36,054 nucleotides of DNA from an uncultured Clostridium sp. (GTDB lineage: Bacteria; Bacillota; Clostridia; TANB77; CAG-508). The position numbers and the translations under genes were made by a program. Positions 8,236-17,491 of this stretch are shown here, piece after piece (position 1 is the stretch's first letter; the number at the start of each line of letters is the position of its first letter). Under the pieces are notes generated by a model. It did not search any database. It was not told the origin of the DNA and saw nothing but the letters and a program-made list of their open reading frames with translations. Location: positions 1 through 36,054 of the forward strand of contig USNR01000018.1 in NCBI GenBank assembly GCA_900556135.1, read 5' to 3'.

Positions 8236-9216
8236 TTACTCTCTTTTTTTATCTCTTGTCATTAAAATGGTTACTGCCTTTCGTGGGTCTAATCCATTGT
8301 AAAGAACATCATATACCGCATTTACTATTGGCATTTCTATATTGTACTTTTCTGCTAAACTATGTGCTACATCTATATTGTCAATACTTTCTATAACCAT
8401 TCCAATTTCTTGTTTAGCCTGTTCAACTGTATAGCCTTTTCCTATTAATCTTCCTGCTCTTCTATTTCTGCTATGTTCACTCATGCATGTTACTATTAAA
8501 TCTCCTAGTCCTGATAAACCATAAAATGTATCATGCTTTCCTCCCATAGCCATTCCTAATCTTGTTATTTCAACCAATCCTCTTGTAATCAATGCTGCAA
8601 AGCTATTATCTCCCAAATCTATTTCTGTTGCTATTCCAGCACAAAATGCAATAATATTTTTTAATGCACCACCTAGTTCCACTCCAATTACATCATCAGA
8701 TGTATATACTCTCATTTTTTCATTCATAAATGTAGCTTGCACTAGGTCTTGTATTTCTTCACTGTTAGATGCAATTACAATTGCTGTTGGTATTTCCACA
8801 GAAACTTCTTCTGCATGACTTGGTCCTGAAAATACTCCATATTTAACATTTGGCATTTCTTCTTCAATTACTTGACTTAATGTATATAATGTATCTGCTT
8901 CAAATCCTTTAGCGCACATTATTATTGGTTGATTTGTTACATATTTTTTATATTTTTTTATTGTTTCTCTAACAAATTTAGAAGGTGTTACATGTAGTAT
9001 CATTTCAGAATCTTTTATTACCTCTTCTAAATCTGTATATGCGGTTATTTTTTTATCTATTACTAGATTTGGTAAAAACTTGCATTTTCTATCTTTATTA
9101 ATTGCATCTGCTTCCTCTTGTAGAAAAGACCATATTTTAATAGTGTTTCCTTTTCTTTCCAAATGAGATGCTAGAGCTATTCCCCATGTTCCACTACCTA
9201 TTACTGCAATATTCAT
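8236..9216 (-). CDS. gpsA: Glycerol-3-phosphate dehydrogenase [NAD(P)+]
   Basis: Reduces dihydroxyacetone phosphate to sn-glycerol-3-phosphate, the backbone for phospholipids, in the cytoplasm. The 326 residues begin with the Rossmann loop GSGTWG (7-12). GPSHAEEV lies near 140, the conserved Lys in GALKNIIAF near 190 and SEHSRNRRAGR near 240, all family hallmarks. Last gene of der-plsY-gpsA: GpsA makes the acyl acceptor used by PlsY, so the two adjacent genes form consecutive steps. ATG start preceded by GAGGAG. Confidence 0.96.
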   Translation of the reverse strand: MNIAVIGSGTWGIALASHLERKGNTIKIWSFLQEEADAINKDRKCKFLPNLVIDKKITAYTDLEEVIKDSEMILHVTPSKFVRETIKKYKKYVTNQPIIMCAKGFEADTLYTLSQVIEEEMPNVKYGVFSGPSHAEEVSVEIPTAIVIASNSEEIQDLVQATFMNEKMRVYTSDDVIGVELGGALKNIIAFCAGIATEIDLGDNSFAALITRGLVEITRLGMAMGGKHDTFYGLSGLGDLIVTCMSEHSRNRRAGRLIGKGYTVEQAKQEIGMVIESIDNIDVAHSLAEKYNIEMPIVNAVYDVLYNGLDPRKAVTILMTRDKKRE

Positions 9217-9258
9217 TCTTCTGTATCTCCTCTCTTCTGTTTGGTATTTTCATAAAAT

Positions 9259-9879
9259 TTACTTTAAGTTAATTTTATTTTCTTTTCCTGAAATTAATCT
9301 TTTAACATTTTCTCTGTGATTAAATATTACAAAAGCTGCAAGAATAACTCCAAACAATATATAGTTTCCAGGTACCAAATAGTGATTTCTTATAAATATT
9401 GTTAATACAGGGAATAATACTGCTGCTGAAACAGAACCTAATGATACCATTCTAGTTAGTGCCATTAAAACAAGTGCAAATACCAAACAAATTAATCCTA
9501 TCTGCCAATTGATTACTAACAATACACCTAATGATGTTGCAACGCCTTTTCCTCCTTTAAATTTAAAGAATATTGGAAAAGTATGTCCTAATACAACAGC
9601 AATTCCTGCAAGTTGCACTAATAAAGCATTGTCTAGATTTTTTACTATCTTACCAGCTAATAGTCCTATCAAAACTGCAATTACACCTTTTAAACAATCA
9701 CATATTAGTGTAAGTATTGCGGCTTTTTTTCCTACTGTACGAAGAACATTAGTGCTTCCTGCATTTCCACTTCCTTTTTCTCTAACATCAAATCCAGCCA
9801 TTTTTTTACTAATTATAACTGAGAAGCTTATGCTACCTAATAAATATACTATTATTGTTACTATTATATATGTTGCCAT
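9259..9879 (-). CDS. plsY: Acyl-phosphate:glycerol-3-phosphate acyltransferase
   Basis: Integral membrane enzyme that transfers an acyl group from acyl phosphate to glycerol-3-phosphate, the first step of phosphatidic acid synthesis. Three family motifs are visible: SGNAGSTNVLR (37-47), FKGGKGVATSLG (about 107-118) and HRENVKRLISG near the C-terminus. Five or more hydrophobic segments span the 206 residues, normal for PlsY. AGGAAGG precedes the ATG. It lies between der (26 bases) and gpsA (42 bases) in one operon. Confidence 0.96.
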   Translation of the reverse strand: MATYIIVTIIVYLLGSISFSVIISKKMAGFDVREKGSGNAGSTNVLRTVGKKAAILTLICDCLKGVIAVLIGLLAGKIVKNLDNALLVQLAGIAVVLGHTFPIFFKFKGGKGVATSLGVLLVINWQIGLICLVFALVLMALTRMVSLGSVSAAVLFPVLTIFIRNHYLVPGNYILFGVILAAFVIFNHRENVKRLISGKENKINLK

Positions 9880-9905
9880 AACAAACTCATCCTTCCTATT
9901 TTAAC

Positions 9906-11234
9906 TTACAAGTTTTTTTCAGATTTTTCTCTTACAATCATTCTTACAGGTGTTCCTACTAAGCCAAATTCCTTTCTTAATTGATTAACTAAATATCTTT
10001 CATATGAAAAATGGAATAGTTTTTTATCATTAACAAATATAACAAATGTTGGTGGTTTTGTTGTAGCTTGTGTCATATAATAAATTTTTAATCTTCTACC
10101 TTTATCTGTAGGTGGCTGAACAACCGCAATAGATTCGTTCAAAACCTGATTTAGCACAGATGTTGAAACCCTCATAGAATTTTGATTTGCTACTTTATTT
10201 ATTAATTCAAACAATTTGTCTACTCTTTGACCTGTTTTTGCTGATATGAATAATATTGGAGCATATGATAAATATGGAATTTTATTATATACTTCTTTTG
10301 TATATTTTTCTAATGTTCCATTTTCTTTCTCATACAAATCCCATTTATTAATAACAATAATTACACCTTTACCTGCCTCATGTGCTTCACCTGCAATTTT
10401 AGTGTCTTGTTCTGTAACGCCTTCTGTTGCATCAATCATTAATAAACAAACATCTGCTCTTTCTATTGCAAGTAATGTTCTTGCAACACTGTATTTTTCA
10501 ATTTTTTCTTCTATTTTGCTGTGTCTTCTAACTCCTGCTGTGTCTATAAAAACATATTTTCCATGAGAATTTTCAAATTCAGAATCTATTGCATCTCTTG
10601 TAGTTCCAGCTACATTACTAACAATAACTCTATTTTCTCCTAATATTTTGTTTACCAATGAAGATTTACCCACATTTGGTTTACCTATAATTGCAACACG
10701 CACTGTTAGGTCCTCTTCTTGATTTTCTGGAACTGCTGGTAGCTTTTCATATATTTCGTCTAATACATCGCCAATACCTACAGCATTTACAGAAGATACT
10801 CTAAAAGGATCACCTATTCCTAAGTTATAAAATTCATATATCTCTGGAGCATCCTTTCCAAAGTTATCTGCTTTATTACAAACAAGTATAACAGGCTTCT
10901 TTGATTTTTTTAATATTAAAGCTATATCCTTATCTGCTGCTGTAACTCCTTGTTTTGCATCAGTTAAAAATACAATAACGTCTGCCATGTTTATTGCAAT
11001 ATCAACCTGCTCTTTCATTTGAGCTAATATATCATTTGAGGAATCGAACTCGATTCCTCCAGTATCTATTAAAGTAAACTCTTTACCTCTCCAATTTGCT
11101 TCAGCATAAACTCTATCTCTTGTTACACCTGGTGTATCTTCCACAATTGAAATACGTTTTCCTATTATATAATTAAAAAAAGTAGATTTTCCAACATTTG
11201 GTCTTCCAACTATTGCTACCATCGGTTTTGACAT
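9906..11234 (-). CDS. der: Ribosome biogenesis GTPase Der (EngA)
   Basis: Double GTPase needed for 50S subunit assembly. Two G domains in tandem, with GRPNVGKST at 9-17 and GKPNVGKSS near 184-192, each with its DTxG (DTGGIEF, DTAGVRR) and NKxD (NKAD, NKWD) motifs, followed by the C-terminal KH-like domain. 442 residues, the usual length. First gene of der-plsY-gpsA, with its own promoter at 11266-11294 and AAGGAAGGA before the ATG. Confidence 0.97.
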   Translation of the reverse strand: MSKPMVAIVGRPNVGKSTFFNYIIGKRISIVEDTPGVTRDRVYAEANWRGKEFTLIDTGGIEFDSSNDILAQMKEQVDIAINMADVIVFLTDAKQGVTAADKDIALILKKSKKPVILVCNKADNFGKDAPEIYEFYNLGIGDPFRVSSVNAVGIGDVLDEIYEKLPAVPENQEEDLTVRVAIIGKPNVGKSSLVNKILGENRVIVSNVAGTTRDAIDSEFENSHGKYVFIDTAGVRRHSKIEEKIEKYSVARTLLAIERADVCLLMIDATEGVTEQDTKIAGEAHEAGKGVIIVINKWDLYEKENGTLEKYTKEVYNKIPYLSYAPILFISAKTGQRVDKLFELINKVANQNSMRVSTSVLNQVLNESIAVVQPPTDKGRRLKIYYMTQATTKPPTFVIFVNDKKLFHFSYERYLVNQLRKEFGLVGTPVRMIVREKSEKNL

Positions 11235-11265
11235 TTTATCTCATTCCTTCCTTTTTACTCATATT

Positions 11266-11294
11266 ATTTTACTATAATAAATGTAAAATATCAA
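11266..11294 (-). promoter_or_regulatory. Probable sigma-A promoter of der-plsY-gpsA
   Basis: TTGATA (11289-11294), a 17-base spacer and TAAAAT (11266-11271) on the minus strand, 31 bases before the der start and just past the ppdK stop codon. Confidence 0.55.
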
Positions 11295-11300
11295 GTAAAA

Positions 11301-13925
11301 TTAGTTGCATTCTTCTTTTACTGCTGCCTGTGCCGCTGCAAGTCTTGCAATTGGAACTCTAAATGGCGAACAAGAAACATATGTAAGACCTATTCTATGG
11401 CAAAACTCTACTGACTCAGGATTTCCTCCATGCTCACCACATATTCCAAGTTTTATGTCTGGTCTTGTCTGTTTTCCTAAATCAACTGCCATTTTCATAA
11501 GTTTTCCAACACCTTTTTCATCTATTCTTGCAAATGGATCTTGCTTATATATTCCTTCTGAATAATATGTTGGTAAAAACTTGCTTGAATCGTCTCTACT
11601 AAATCCGAAAGTTAATTGTGTTAAATCATTAGTTCCAAAAGAGAAAAATTCTGCCTGTCTTGCAATTTCGTTTGCCAATATTGCAGCTCTAGGAATTTCT
11701 ATCATAACACCTATTTCATATTTCAAATCAACATTGTTTTCTGCTATTACAATATCTGCTGTTTTTTCAATAATTTCTTTTACATATTTTGTCTCGGCTT
11801 CGTCTCCAACTAAAGGAATCATAATCTCTGGAACTACATTCATTTCTGAGTCTTTGTTAACCTCTATTGCTGCTTCAATTATTGCCCTAGTTTGCATTTT
11901 AGCTATTTCAGGATATGATATGGCAATTCTACATCCTCTATGTCCCATCATTGGATTAAATTCATGTAAACTAACAACTTTTGCCTTTAACGTTTCAAAA
12001 TCTATTCCCATATCTTCCGACAATTTTCTTATTGCCTCATCATCATGAGGTAGGAATTCATGCAAAGGTGGATCTAATAGTCTTATAGTAACAGGATAGC
12101 CTCTCATTTTCCTATACAAACCTATAAAATCCTGTTTTTGCATTGGCAATAATTTAGCTAAAGCTTTTTCTCTTTGCTCCGTTGTTGTAGATACAATCAT
12201 TTCTCGTATTGCTTGTATTCTTTCTTCTTCAAAGAACATGTGCTCAGTTCTACACAAGCCTATTCCTTCTGCACCATATTCGTAAGCAGTCCTTGCTTCC
12301 TCTGGCGTATCAGCATTCACTCTAACTTTTAATCTTCTATACTTATCAGCCCAATTCATAAATCTGTCAAATAATTCATTATGCATTGACAATTCCGTTT
12401 CTATTTTTCCTTCATAAACTTTTCCTGTTGTTCCGTCTAACGAAATATAGTCTCCTTCCGAGTATGTCTTTCCATTATCAGCAACTATCTTTTCATTGTC
12501 TATTTGAATTCCAACACAACTTGCAATGCAACATTTTCCCATTCCCCTAGCAACAACCGCAGCATGAGATGTCATTCCTCCTCTTAATGTTATTATTCCA
12601 TTGCATACTTGCATTCCTTCAATATCTTCAGGAGATGTTTCTAGTCTTGCTAATATTAACTCTTTCTCACCTTGACTAGCTAATTCTTTTGCACGTGCAG
12701 CTGAAAAAACTATTTTTCCATAGCCAGCTCCAGGAGAAGCAGGTAATCCCGTTGCTATTGGTGTTAAAGTGTTCAATTTTTCTTCATTAAATGTAGGATG
12801 TAGCAATTGTTCTAGTTGATTTGGCTCAACTCTTAATATAGCTTCTTTTTCTGTTATCATACCCTCATCAACTAAATCTGTAGCTATCTTTAATGCTGCC
12901 ATAGCTGTTCTCTTTCCATTTCTTGTTTGAAGGAAAAACAGCTTTCCTTTTTCAATTGTAAACTCCATATCTTGCATATCTTTATAATGTTTTTCTAGCA
13001 ATTTTGCGTATTTTACAAATTCATTATAAATATCGCAATTTACTTCTTGCAATTTTTCTATCGGTTCAGGAGTTCTAACACCAGAAACAATGTCCTCACC
13101 CTGAGCATTCATTAAAAACTCACCAAAAATTTTATTTTCACCTGTTGCAGGGTTTCTACTAAAAGCAACTCCTGTTCCAGAATCGTCTCCCATATTTCCA
13201 AATACCATTTCTTGAACATTTACAGCTGTTCCCCAGTCATTTGGTATATTATTAGCTTTTCTATATACTATCGCTCTTTGATTATTCCATGATTTAAATA
13301 CTGCTCCTATTGCCTCTTTTAATTGCACATTAGGGTCTTCTGGAAATTCCTCTCCAACTTCAGTTTTATATATTTCCTTAAACATATATATCAGTTTTCT
13401 CAAATCATCTGGCCCTAATTCATAATCAAATTTCACACCTTTAGCTTGTTTTACATTGTCTATAGCATCCAAGAAAAATCTTTCCTCTATTCCCTTAACA
13501 ACGTTTCCAAACATTTGAATTAGCCTTCTGTAACAATCTAAAGCAACTCTTTCATTTTTTGCAATTAATCTATCAGTAATTTCTTGATTTAATCCTAAAT
13601 TCAAAATAGAATCCATCATTCCTGGCATTGAAACTCTAGCACCAGATCTTATCGATAATAACAAAGGATTATCTGGATTGGCAAATTGTTTTCCTGTAAT
13701 TTCTTCCAATCTTCTCAAAGCCGTATAAATTTCCTCAATCATATCATCAGACAACTTCATTCCATCATCATAATATTTTATGCAAGTCTTTGTTGAAACA
13801 ATGAATCCCTGTGGTATAGGTAGACCAATATTGGTCATCTCCGCTAAATTTGCACCTTTTCCTCCCAATAATTCTCTCATTTGTGCATTTCCTTCTGTAA
13901 ACATATATACATATTTATCTTCCAT
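11301..13925 (-). CDS. ppdK: Pyruvate, phosphate dikinase
   Basis: Interconverts pyruvate + ATP + Pi and phosphoenolpyruvate + AMP + PPi. In anaerobes it often runs as a PPi-using step in glycolysis or in gluconeogenesis. 874 residues, the normal length: ATP-grasp domain (about 1-340, with GGKGANLAEM at 22-31), swivelling phosphohistidine domain with the catalytic His454 in GGMTSHAAVVARGMG, and the TIM-barrel PEP/pyruvate domain ending in LGICGEHGG with catalytic Cys829. ATG after AAAGGAGGA. Monocistronic by context: promoter at 13960-13988, and der has its own promoter downstream. Confidence 0.97.
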   Translation of the reverse strand: MEDKYVYMFTEGNAQMRELLGGKGANLAEMTNIGLPIPQGFIVSTKTCIKYYDDGMKLSDDMIEEIYTALRRLEEITGKQFANPDNPLLLSIRSGARVSMPGMMDSILNLGLNQEITDRLIAKNERVALDCYRRLIQMFGNVVKGIEERFFLDAIDNVKQAKGVKFDYELGPDDLRKLIYMFKEIYKTEVGEEFPEDPNVQLKEAIGAVFKSWNNQRAIVYRKANNIPNDWGTAVNVQEMVFGNMGDDSGTGVAFSRNPATGENKIFGEFLMNAQGEDIVSGVRTPEPIEKLQEVNCDIYNEFVKYAKLLEKHYKDMQDMEFTIEKGKLFFLQTRNGKRTAMAALKIATDLVDEGMITEKEAILRVEPNQLEQLLHPTFNEEKLNTLTPIATGLPASPGAGYGKIVFSAARAKELASQGEKELILARLETSPEDIEGMQVCNGIITLRGGMTSHAAVVARGMGKCCIASCVGIQIDNEKIVADNGKTYSEGDYISLDGTTGKVYEGKIETELSMHNELFDRFMNWADKYRRLKVRVNADTPEEARTAYEYGAEGIGLCRTEHMFFEEERIQAIREMIVSTTTEQREKALAKLLPMQKQDFIGLYRKMRGYPVTIRLLDPPLHEFLPHDDEAIRKLSEDMGIDFETLKAKVVSLHEFNPMMGHRGCRIAISYPEIAKMQTRAIIEAAIEVNKDSEMNVVPEIMIPLVGDEAETKYVKEIIEKTADIVIAENNVDLKYEIGVMIEIPRAAILANEIARQAEFFSFGTNDLTQLTFGFSRDDSSKFLPTYYSEGIYKQDPFARIDEKGVGKLMKMAVDLGKQTRPDIKLGICGEHGGNPESVEFCHRIGLTYVSCSPFRVPIARLAAAQAAVKEECN

Positions 13926-13959
13926 ATGTAAATTCCTCCTTTGGTAATACTATATCGCT

Positions 13960-13988
13960 ATTATATACTAACAAAATCATAAATACAA
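13960..13988 (-). promoter_or_regulatory. Probable sigma-A promoter of ppdK
   Basis: TTGTAT (13983-13988), 17-base spacer, TATAAT (13960-13965) on the minus strand, 35 bases before the ppdK ATG. Confidence 0.6.
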
Positions 13989-13993
13989 CAATT

Positions 13994-14635
13994 CTATATT
14001 ATTTTTTTTACCTTTACTCCTAACAGATACAATAAGTCAACTGCTTGCAATTCATCAACAATAGCGCCTTTAATATCTTCTGCTGAAATTGCAATTCCTT
14101 CTATATTACAATTTGATATATCAATCCCTTTAAGTCCAGTTTTAAAGAATTGGCTTTGTGTTAAATCCGTATTATCAAAATAAATATTTTTAAGCTTTGT
14201 TTCTTGAAAATAGCTATTTCTCATTAAAACATTTTTTAGAAAAACATTCTCCATACTGGTCATAGAAAAATTAGTGTAATTTGCATTTGTTTCAATCATT
14301 CCAACATTATACAATCTATCTTCTGCCAAATTACATCCTATAAGTTTACAATTATTAAATTCACATCTAATAAAGCCATCATACATAAATTTAGTATTTG
14401 AAAAATCACAGTTATTAAAAATAACATTTTCAAAAGTAACATTTTCCAGTATAGCATTTTGCATGCAAACTTTATCAAACAAGCAATAATTAAACTCTAT
14501 CCCTGCCAAATCAATATTACTATATTCTGCATTCTCAAACTTGCAATATTCAAAATTTTCATCCCCACATTCATTATATAACTCTTCACTTTTTAATTCT
14601 TCTACATTGAACTTTTGAGGTTTTAGTACATTCAT
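13994..14635 (-). CDS. Pentapeptide-repeat protein
   Basis: 213 residues. Residues about 28-185 carry repeats of the A(D/N)LXX type with Phe, Leu or Ile at every fifth position (for example CKFENAEYSNIDLAGIEF and NCDFSNTKF), which form a right-handed quadrilateral beta-helix. A short helical C-terminus (DELQAVDLLYLLGVKVKK) resembles the cap or dimerisation end of Qnr-like proteins. Some such proteins mimic DNA and protect gyrase from quinolones; others have unknown roles, and the sequence does not decide which applies. The ribosome site AGGAAAG lies within the mini-frame at 14640-14696, so translation may be coupled to it. The gene follows mutL on the same strand. Confidence 0.88.
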   Translation of the reverse strand: MNVLKPQKFNVEELKSEELYNECGDENFEYCKFENAEYSNIDLAGIEFNYCLFDKVCMQNAILENVTFENVIFNNCDFSNTKFMYDGFIRCEFNNCKLIGCNLAEDRLYNVGMIETNANYTNFSMTSMENVFLKNVLMRNSYFQETKLKNIYFDNTDLTQSQFFKTGLKGIDISNCNIEGIAISAEDIKGAIVDELQAVDLLYLLGVKVKKII

Positions 14636-14639
14636 TTTT

Positions 14640-14696
14640 TTACTTTCCTACTCTCATATCAATTTTCTCAAAATCTTCAAGCTCTATCTTTTCCAT
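14640..14696 (-). pseudogene. 18-codon remnant resembling the start of a tRNA-binding (CsaA/MetG C-terminal type) domain
   Basis: The frame reads MEKIELEDFEKIDMRVGK and then a stop. IxxxDFxKxDxRVGK is the opening strand of the EMAP/tRNA-binding OB fold found in CsaA and at the C-terminus of methionyl-tRNA synthetase. Nothing resembling the rest of the domain follows in any frame; the pentapeptide-repeat gene starts 5 bases later. AAGGAG lies 12 bases upstream, but a closer out-of-frame ATG stops after five codons. Either a decayed gene start or a leader peptide by chance; the match is short. Confidence 0.4.
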
Positions 14697-14714
14697 TGCA
14701 TATATTTGCTCCTT

Positions 14715-16409
14715 TTATAATTTTTTATTTAGAAATTCTTTACTTATCCTTATTGTAGTTGGTCTTCCATGAGGACAAGTATATGGATTATTTAAATTTA
14801 ATAATCCTTGTATTAAATCGTCAACTTCTTGCATACCCAAATCCATATTTGCCTTTACAGCAGCTTTGCAAGCAACTGTAGCAACAAATCTTTCTTCTAC
14901 ATCTTTTATAGACGTTCTTTCGCTCGAAGTCATCTCATCTAAAATATCCAAAAATATATTTTGGGTTTTAGCTCTATATTCTAAATCTGGTATACCATTT
15001 ATTTTCACAGAATTTTCTCCAAATAGTTCAATATCAAAACCAGTACTCTTCAATAATTCCATATTGTTTTTTATAAACTCCATTTCTTTATGAGATAGAT
15101 TATATACTTCTGGTATTAATATCATCTGTGTATTTTTATTTAGTTTATTTTTATAGTTAGCTTTTATTTGTTCATACAAAAGCCTTTCATGCGCAGCATG
15201 TTGGTCTATAAAATATATTTCATCATCTATTTCTATTATTATATAAGTTCTAAATAAAATTCCAATATATTTGTATTCTATATGTCTTTTTGTTTCTCTT
15301 TTTATAATTTCTAAATTATCCTCAGGCTTTGTTTCTTCCTTTTCAGGTTGATTTACCAGAAACTCATACTCATTTTCTACATATTGACTTTTATTTGTTT
15401 TTTCTTTATCCCCTAAAAATTCGCTATTTAGCATAGTCTCTTTTATCGCATGATATAAAATTCTATAAATTTTATCCTCATCTTTAAATCTAACTTCCAT
15501 CTTAGTAGGATGAACATTTACATCATAATAACTAGCTGGCATTTCCAAATTTAATATAAAAAATCCATATTTACTAATTCCTGTTGCACCTTTAAAAGCC
15601 TGGTCAGCACTATTTGTTAAAACAGGGTTTTTTATATTTCTTTTATTTAAGAATAATATTTGATCTTTTCTATTTTCTCTTGCAATTAATGTATTTCCAA
15701 TAACACCAGTTATTTTTATATTATCTTGATTATAATTAACCTCTACTAAATTCTCCTTTATTTCTTTTCCATATAATAGATAAATAATATCTGTTAAACT
15801 TCCATTGCCTGTTGTAGAAAAAACAACTTTTCCATCATTAATCAATCTAAAAGCAATTGTGGGATTTGCAATTGCAGTTTTTTGAACCCAATCTTTTATA
15901 TATTTGAACTCTGTTGAATCCTGTTTTAAAAACTTGTATCTAACAGGTGTATTAAAAAACAAATTCTCTACAATTATAGTAGTTCCTGTTGGCGCACCAC
16001 ATTCTTCAAAATCAATAATGTTGCCAGCCTTTGCAACAACTTTTGTTCCAATACTTTCCTCTTTCGTTTTAGAAATCATTGTAAGTTCTGAAATTGAACA
16101 TATACTAGCCAAAGCCTCTCCTCTGAACCCCATTGTATAGCTATTTTCTAAATCCTCTATCTTTCTTATCTTGCTGGTAGCATGTCTCTCAAGTGAAATA
16201 GGCATATCGTCTTTTGATATGCCTTTTCCGTTATCTGTAATTTTTATAAGTGTTTTTCCACCATTTTTTATTTCCACATAAATACTAGTAGCACCAGCAT
16301 CTATTCCATTTTCTACAAGCTCTTTCACAACATTTGCAGGCCTTTCAATAACCTCTCCAGCTGCAATTTGATTAATAGTTAAATCATCTAATAATACAAT
16401 ATTTCCCAT
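14715..16409 (-). CDS. mutL: DNA mismatch repair protein MutL
   Basis: Links mismatch recognition by MutS to strand incision. The GHKL ATPase domain covers about 1-330 with NQIAAGEVIERP, the DNGKGI motif and GFRGEALASI. The C-terminal domain holds the metal-binding endonuclease motif DQHAAHERLLYE from residue 402, followed by ACKAAVKA and CPHGRPT, so this is a nicking MutL as in other Firmicutes. 564 residues, somewhat short because the linker is small. The family ENSIDAGA or ENSLDAGA segment reads ENGIDAGA. ATG after AAGGAA. mutS, often adjacent, is not in the window. Confidence 0.96.
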   Translation of the reverse strand: MGNIVLLDDLTINQIAAGEVIERPANVVKELVENGIDAGATSIYVEIKNGGKTLIKITDNGKGISKDDMPISLERHATSKIRKIEDLENSYTMGFRGEALASICSISELTMISKTKEESIGTKVVAKAGNIIDFEECGAPTGTTIIVENLFFNTPVRYKFLKQDSTEFKYIKDWVQKTAIANPTIAFRLINDGKVVFSTTGNGSLTDIIYLLYGKEIKENLVEVNYNQDNIKITGVIGNTLIARENRKDQILFLNKRNIKNPVLTNSADQAFKGATGISKYGFFILNLEMPASYYDVNVHPTKMEVRFKDEDKIYRILYHAIKETMLNSEFLGDKEKTNKSQYVENEYEFLVNQPEKEETKPEDNLEIIKRETKRHIEYKYIGILFRTYIIIEIDDEIYFIDQHAAHERLLYEQIKANYKNKLNKNTQMILIPEVYNLSHKEMEFIKNNMELLKSTGFDIELFGENSVKINGIPDLEYRAKTQNIFLDILDEMTSSERTSIKDVEERFVATVACKAAVKANMDLGMQEVDDLIQGLLNLNNPYTCPHGRPTTIRISKEFLNKKL

Positions 16410-16490
16410 TTATTTTATTCCTTCTTGACTACTTTCATATCCTTTTATATTATCCCATAAACACATTATAATTTCACTAAATATTCAACA

Positions 16491-17207
16491 TCATCTTTTA
16501 ATGATATTAAATTTATCTACAGTATCAATCTCTCTCAAACAATACTCTATTGTATCTTCAAATTTTTTTTGCAATTCTTGCTCTGAAAATACCACAAACT
16601 CAAAATCTTCTTCTATCTGTTGATTTTTCGTAACATCATTTAAATATTTTATCACATTCATTACATCATTTCTTGTTATATTGAACTCAGTAACCTCTTT
16701 AGCCTCTGATATTATATCCTTATTATAATTTGGAAATAATATGTTTGCATTTTGCTTTAGTAACCTAGACCCAAACTCTTTAAACTCTCTCTGTTTCATT
16801 GCGGTAGCTTCTCTTTTTTCACACTTTACAAACTCTCCAGAATTAAGCTTAATACCTTCAAACTCTTTTGCATTGCCATAAACATAATGTTCATCAAAAG
16901 CAATTTGATTCCAAAAACTATCTGTTAAAAGATGCGTAAAACACCCTAACACAATAGGATTATTCATTTTATTCTTATACTCTTCTTTAAATCTCTCAGT
17001 ATTCTTAAAATTAAATTTTTTTTCTTGAATATCTTCCTCTTTAGTAAAATGTGTATCCATATGTGATATTTTTTTAGATATATCTTCAACAAGATATCCA
17101 TTGTTTATATCTGGCACAATATTCCCAAAAATAAAATTATTTTTATTAATATTAATCTTATCACTTATTTTATTAGCGACAATAGTATGAATAGCCCAAC
17201 CTGGCAT
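16491..17207 (-). CDS. Zinc-dependent phospholipase C-like protein
   Basis: 238 residues beginning MPGWAIHTIVANKI, with FGNIVPDI (27-34), SHMDTHF (48-54) and GCFTHLLTDSFW (about 88-99). This spacing of His and Asp matches the metal-ligand pattern of the zinc-dependent phospholipase C / S1-P1 nuclease fold (PF00882). No signal peptide is seen, so it is probably cytosolic, and its substrate is unknown. The C-terminal half is charged and helical. TTTAAAGGAG precedes the ATG, and a promoter lies at 17246-17275. It stands alone between gpr and mutL. Confidence 0.75.
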   Translation of the reverse strand: MPGWAIHTIVANKISDKININKNNFIFGNIVPDINNGYLVEDISKKISHMDTHFTKEEDIQEKKFNFKNTERFKEEYKNKMNNPIVLGCFTHLLTDSFWNQIAFDEHYVYGNAKEFEGIKLNSGEFVKCEKREATAMKQREFKEFGSRLLKQNANILFPNYNKDIISEAKEVTEFNITRNDVMNVIKYLNDVTKNQQIEEDFEFVVFSEQELQKKFEDTIEYCLREIDTVDKFNIIKR

Positions 17208-17245
17208 CGTTAATCTCCTTTAAACTTATATTTCAATATTGTCTA

Positions 17246-17275
17246 ATTATATACATTAATCAACACATTTTTCAA
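17246..17275 (-). promoter_or_regulatory. Probable sigma-A promoter of the phospholipase C-like gene
   Basis: TTGAAA (17270-17275), 18-base spacer, TATAAT (17246-17251) on the minus strand. The rest of the 284-base gap 17208-17491 holds the gpr hairpin and AT-rich DNA with no gene that I can support. Confidence 0.5.
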
Positions 17276-17446
17276 GTATTTTTATATAGATTTTAATTAA
17301 AATAAAAAATAAAAGTAATTTTCTATCACAAATTAAGGTCTATAATTTTTACCAACCATTTTACCTTTGACATCCACTCATTTTGCATAATAAAATGTTG
17401 TAAATTAGGCTTCTAGGCATTATAATAGTCTCATATTTCTAATCAA

Positions 17447-17480
17447 TTCAAAAGACGGTTACACACTACCGTCTTTTGAA
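17447..17480 (-). terminator. Hairpin after gpr, probable terminator
   Basis: Perfect 13-base inverted repeat (TTCAAAAGACGGT with ACCGTCTTTTGAA) with an eight-base loop, starting 11 bases after the gpr stop codon. The U-run is inside the stem and not after it, so termination may be partial. Confidence 0.6.
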
Positions 17481-17491
17481 ATCTTTTAAGT

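Noticed and set aside
17320..17424. A promoter-like TTGATT/TATAAT pair and a 20-codon frame in the gpr-phospholipase gap
   Set aside because: The frame has no ribosome site and the spacing is only 16 bases in very AT-rich DNA; chance matches are expected.
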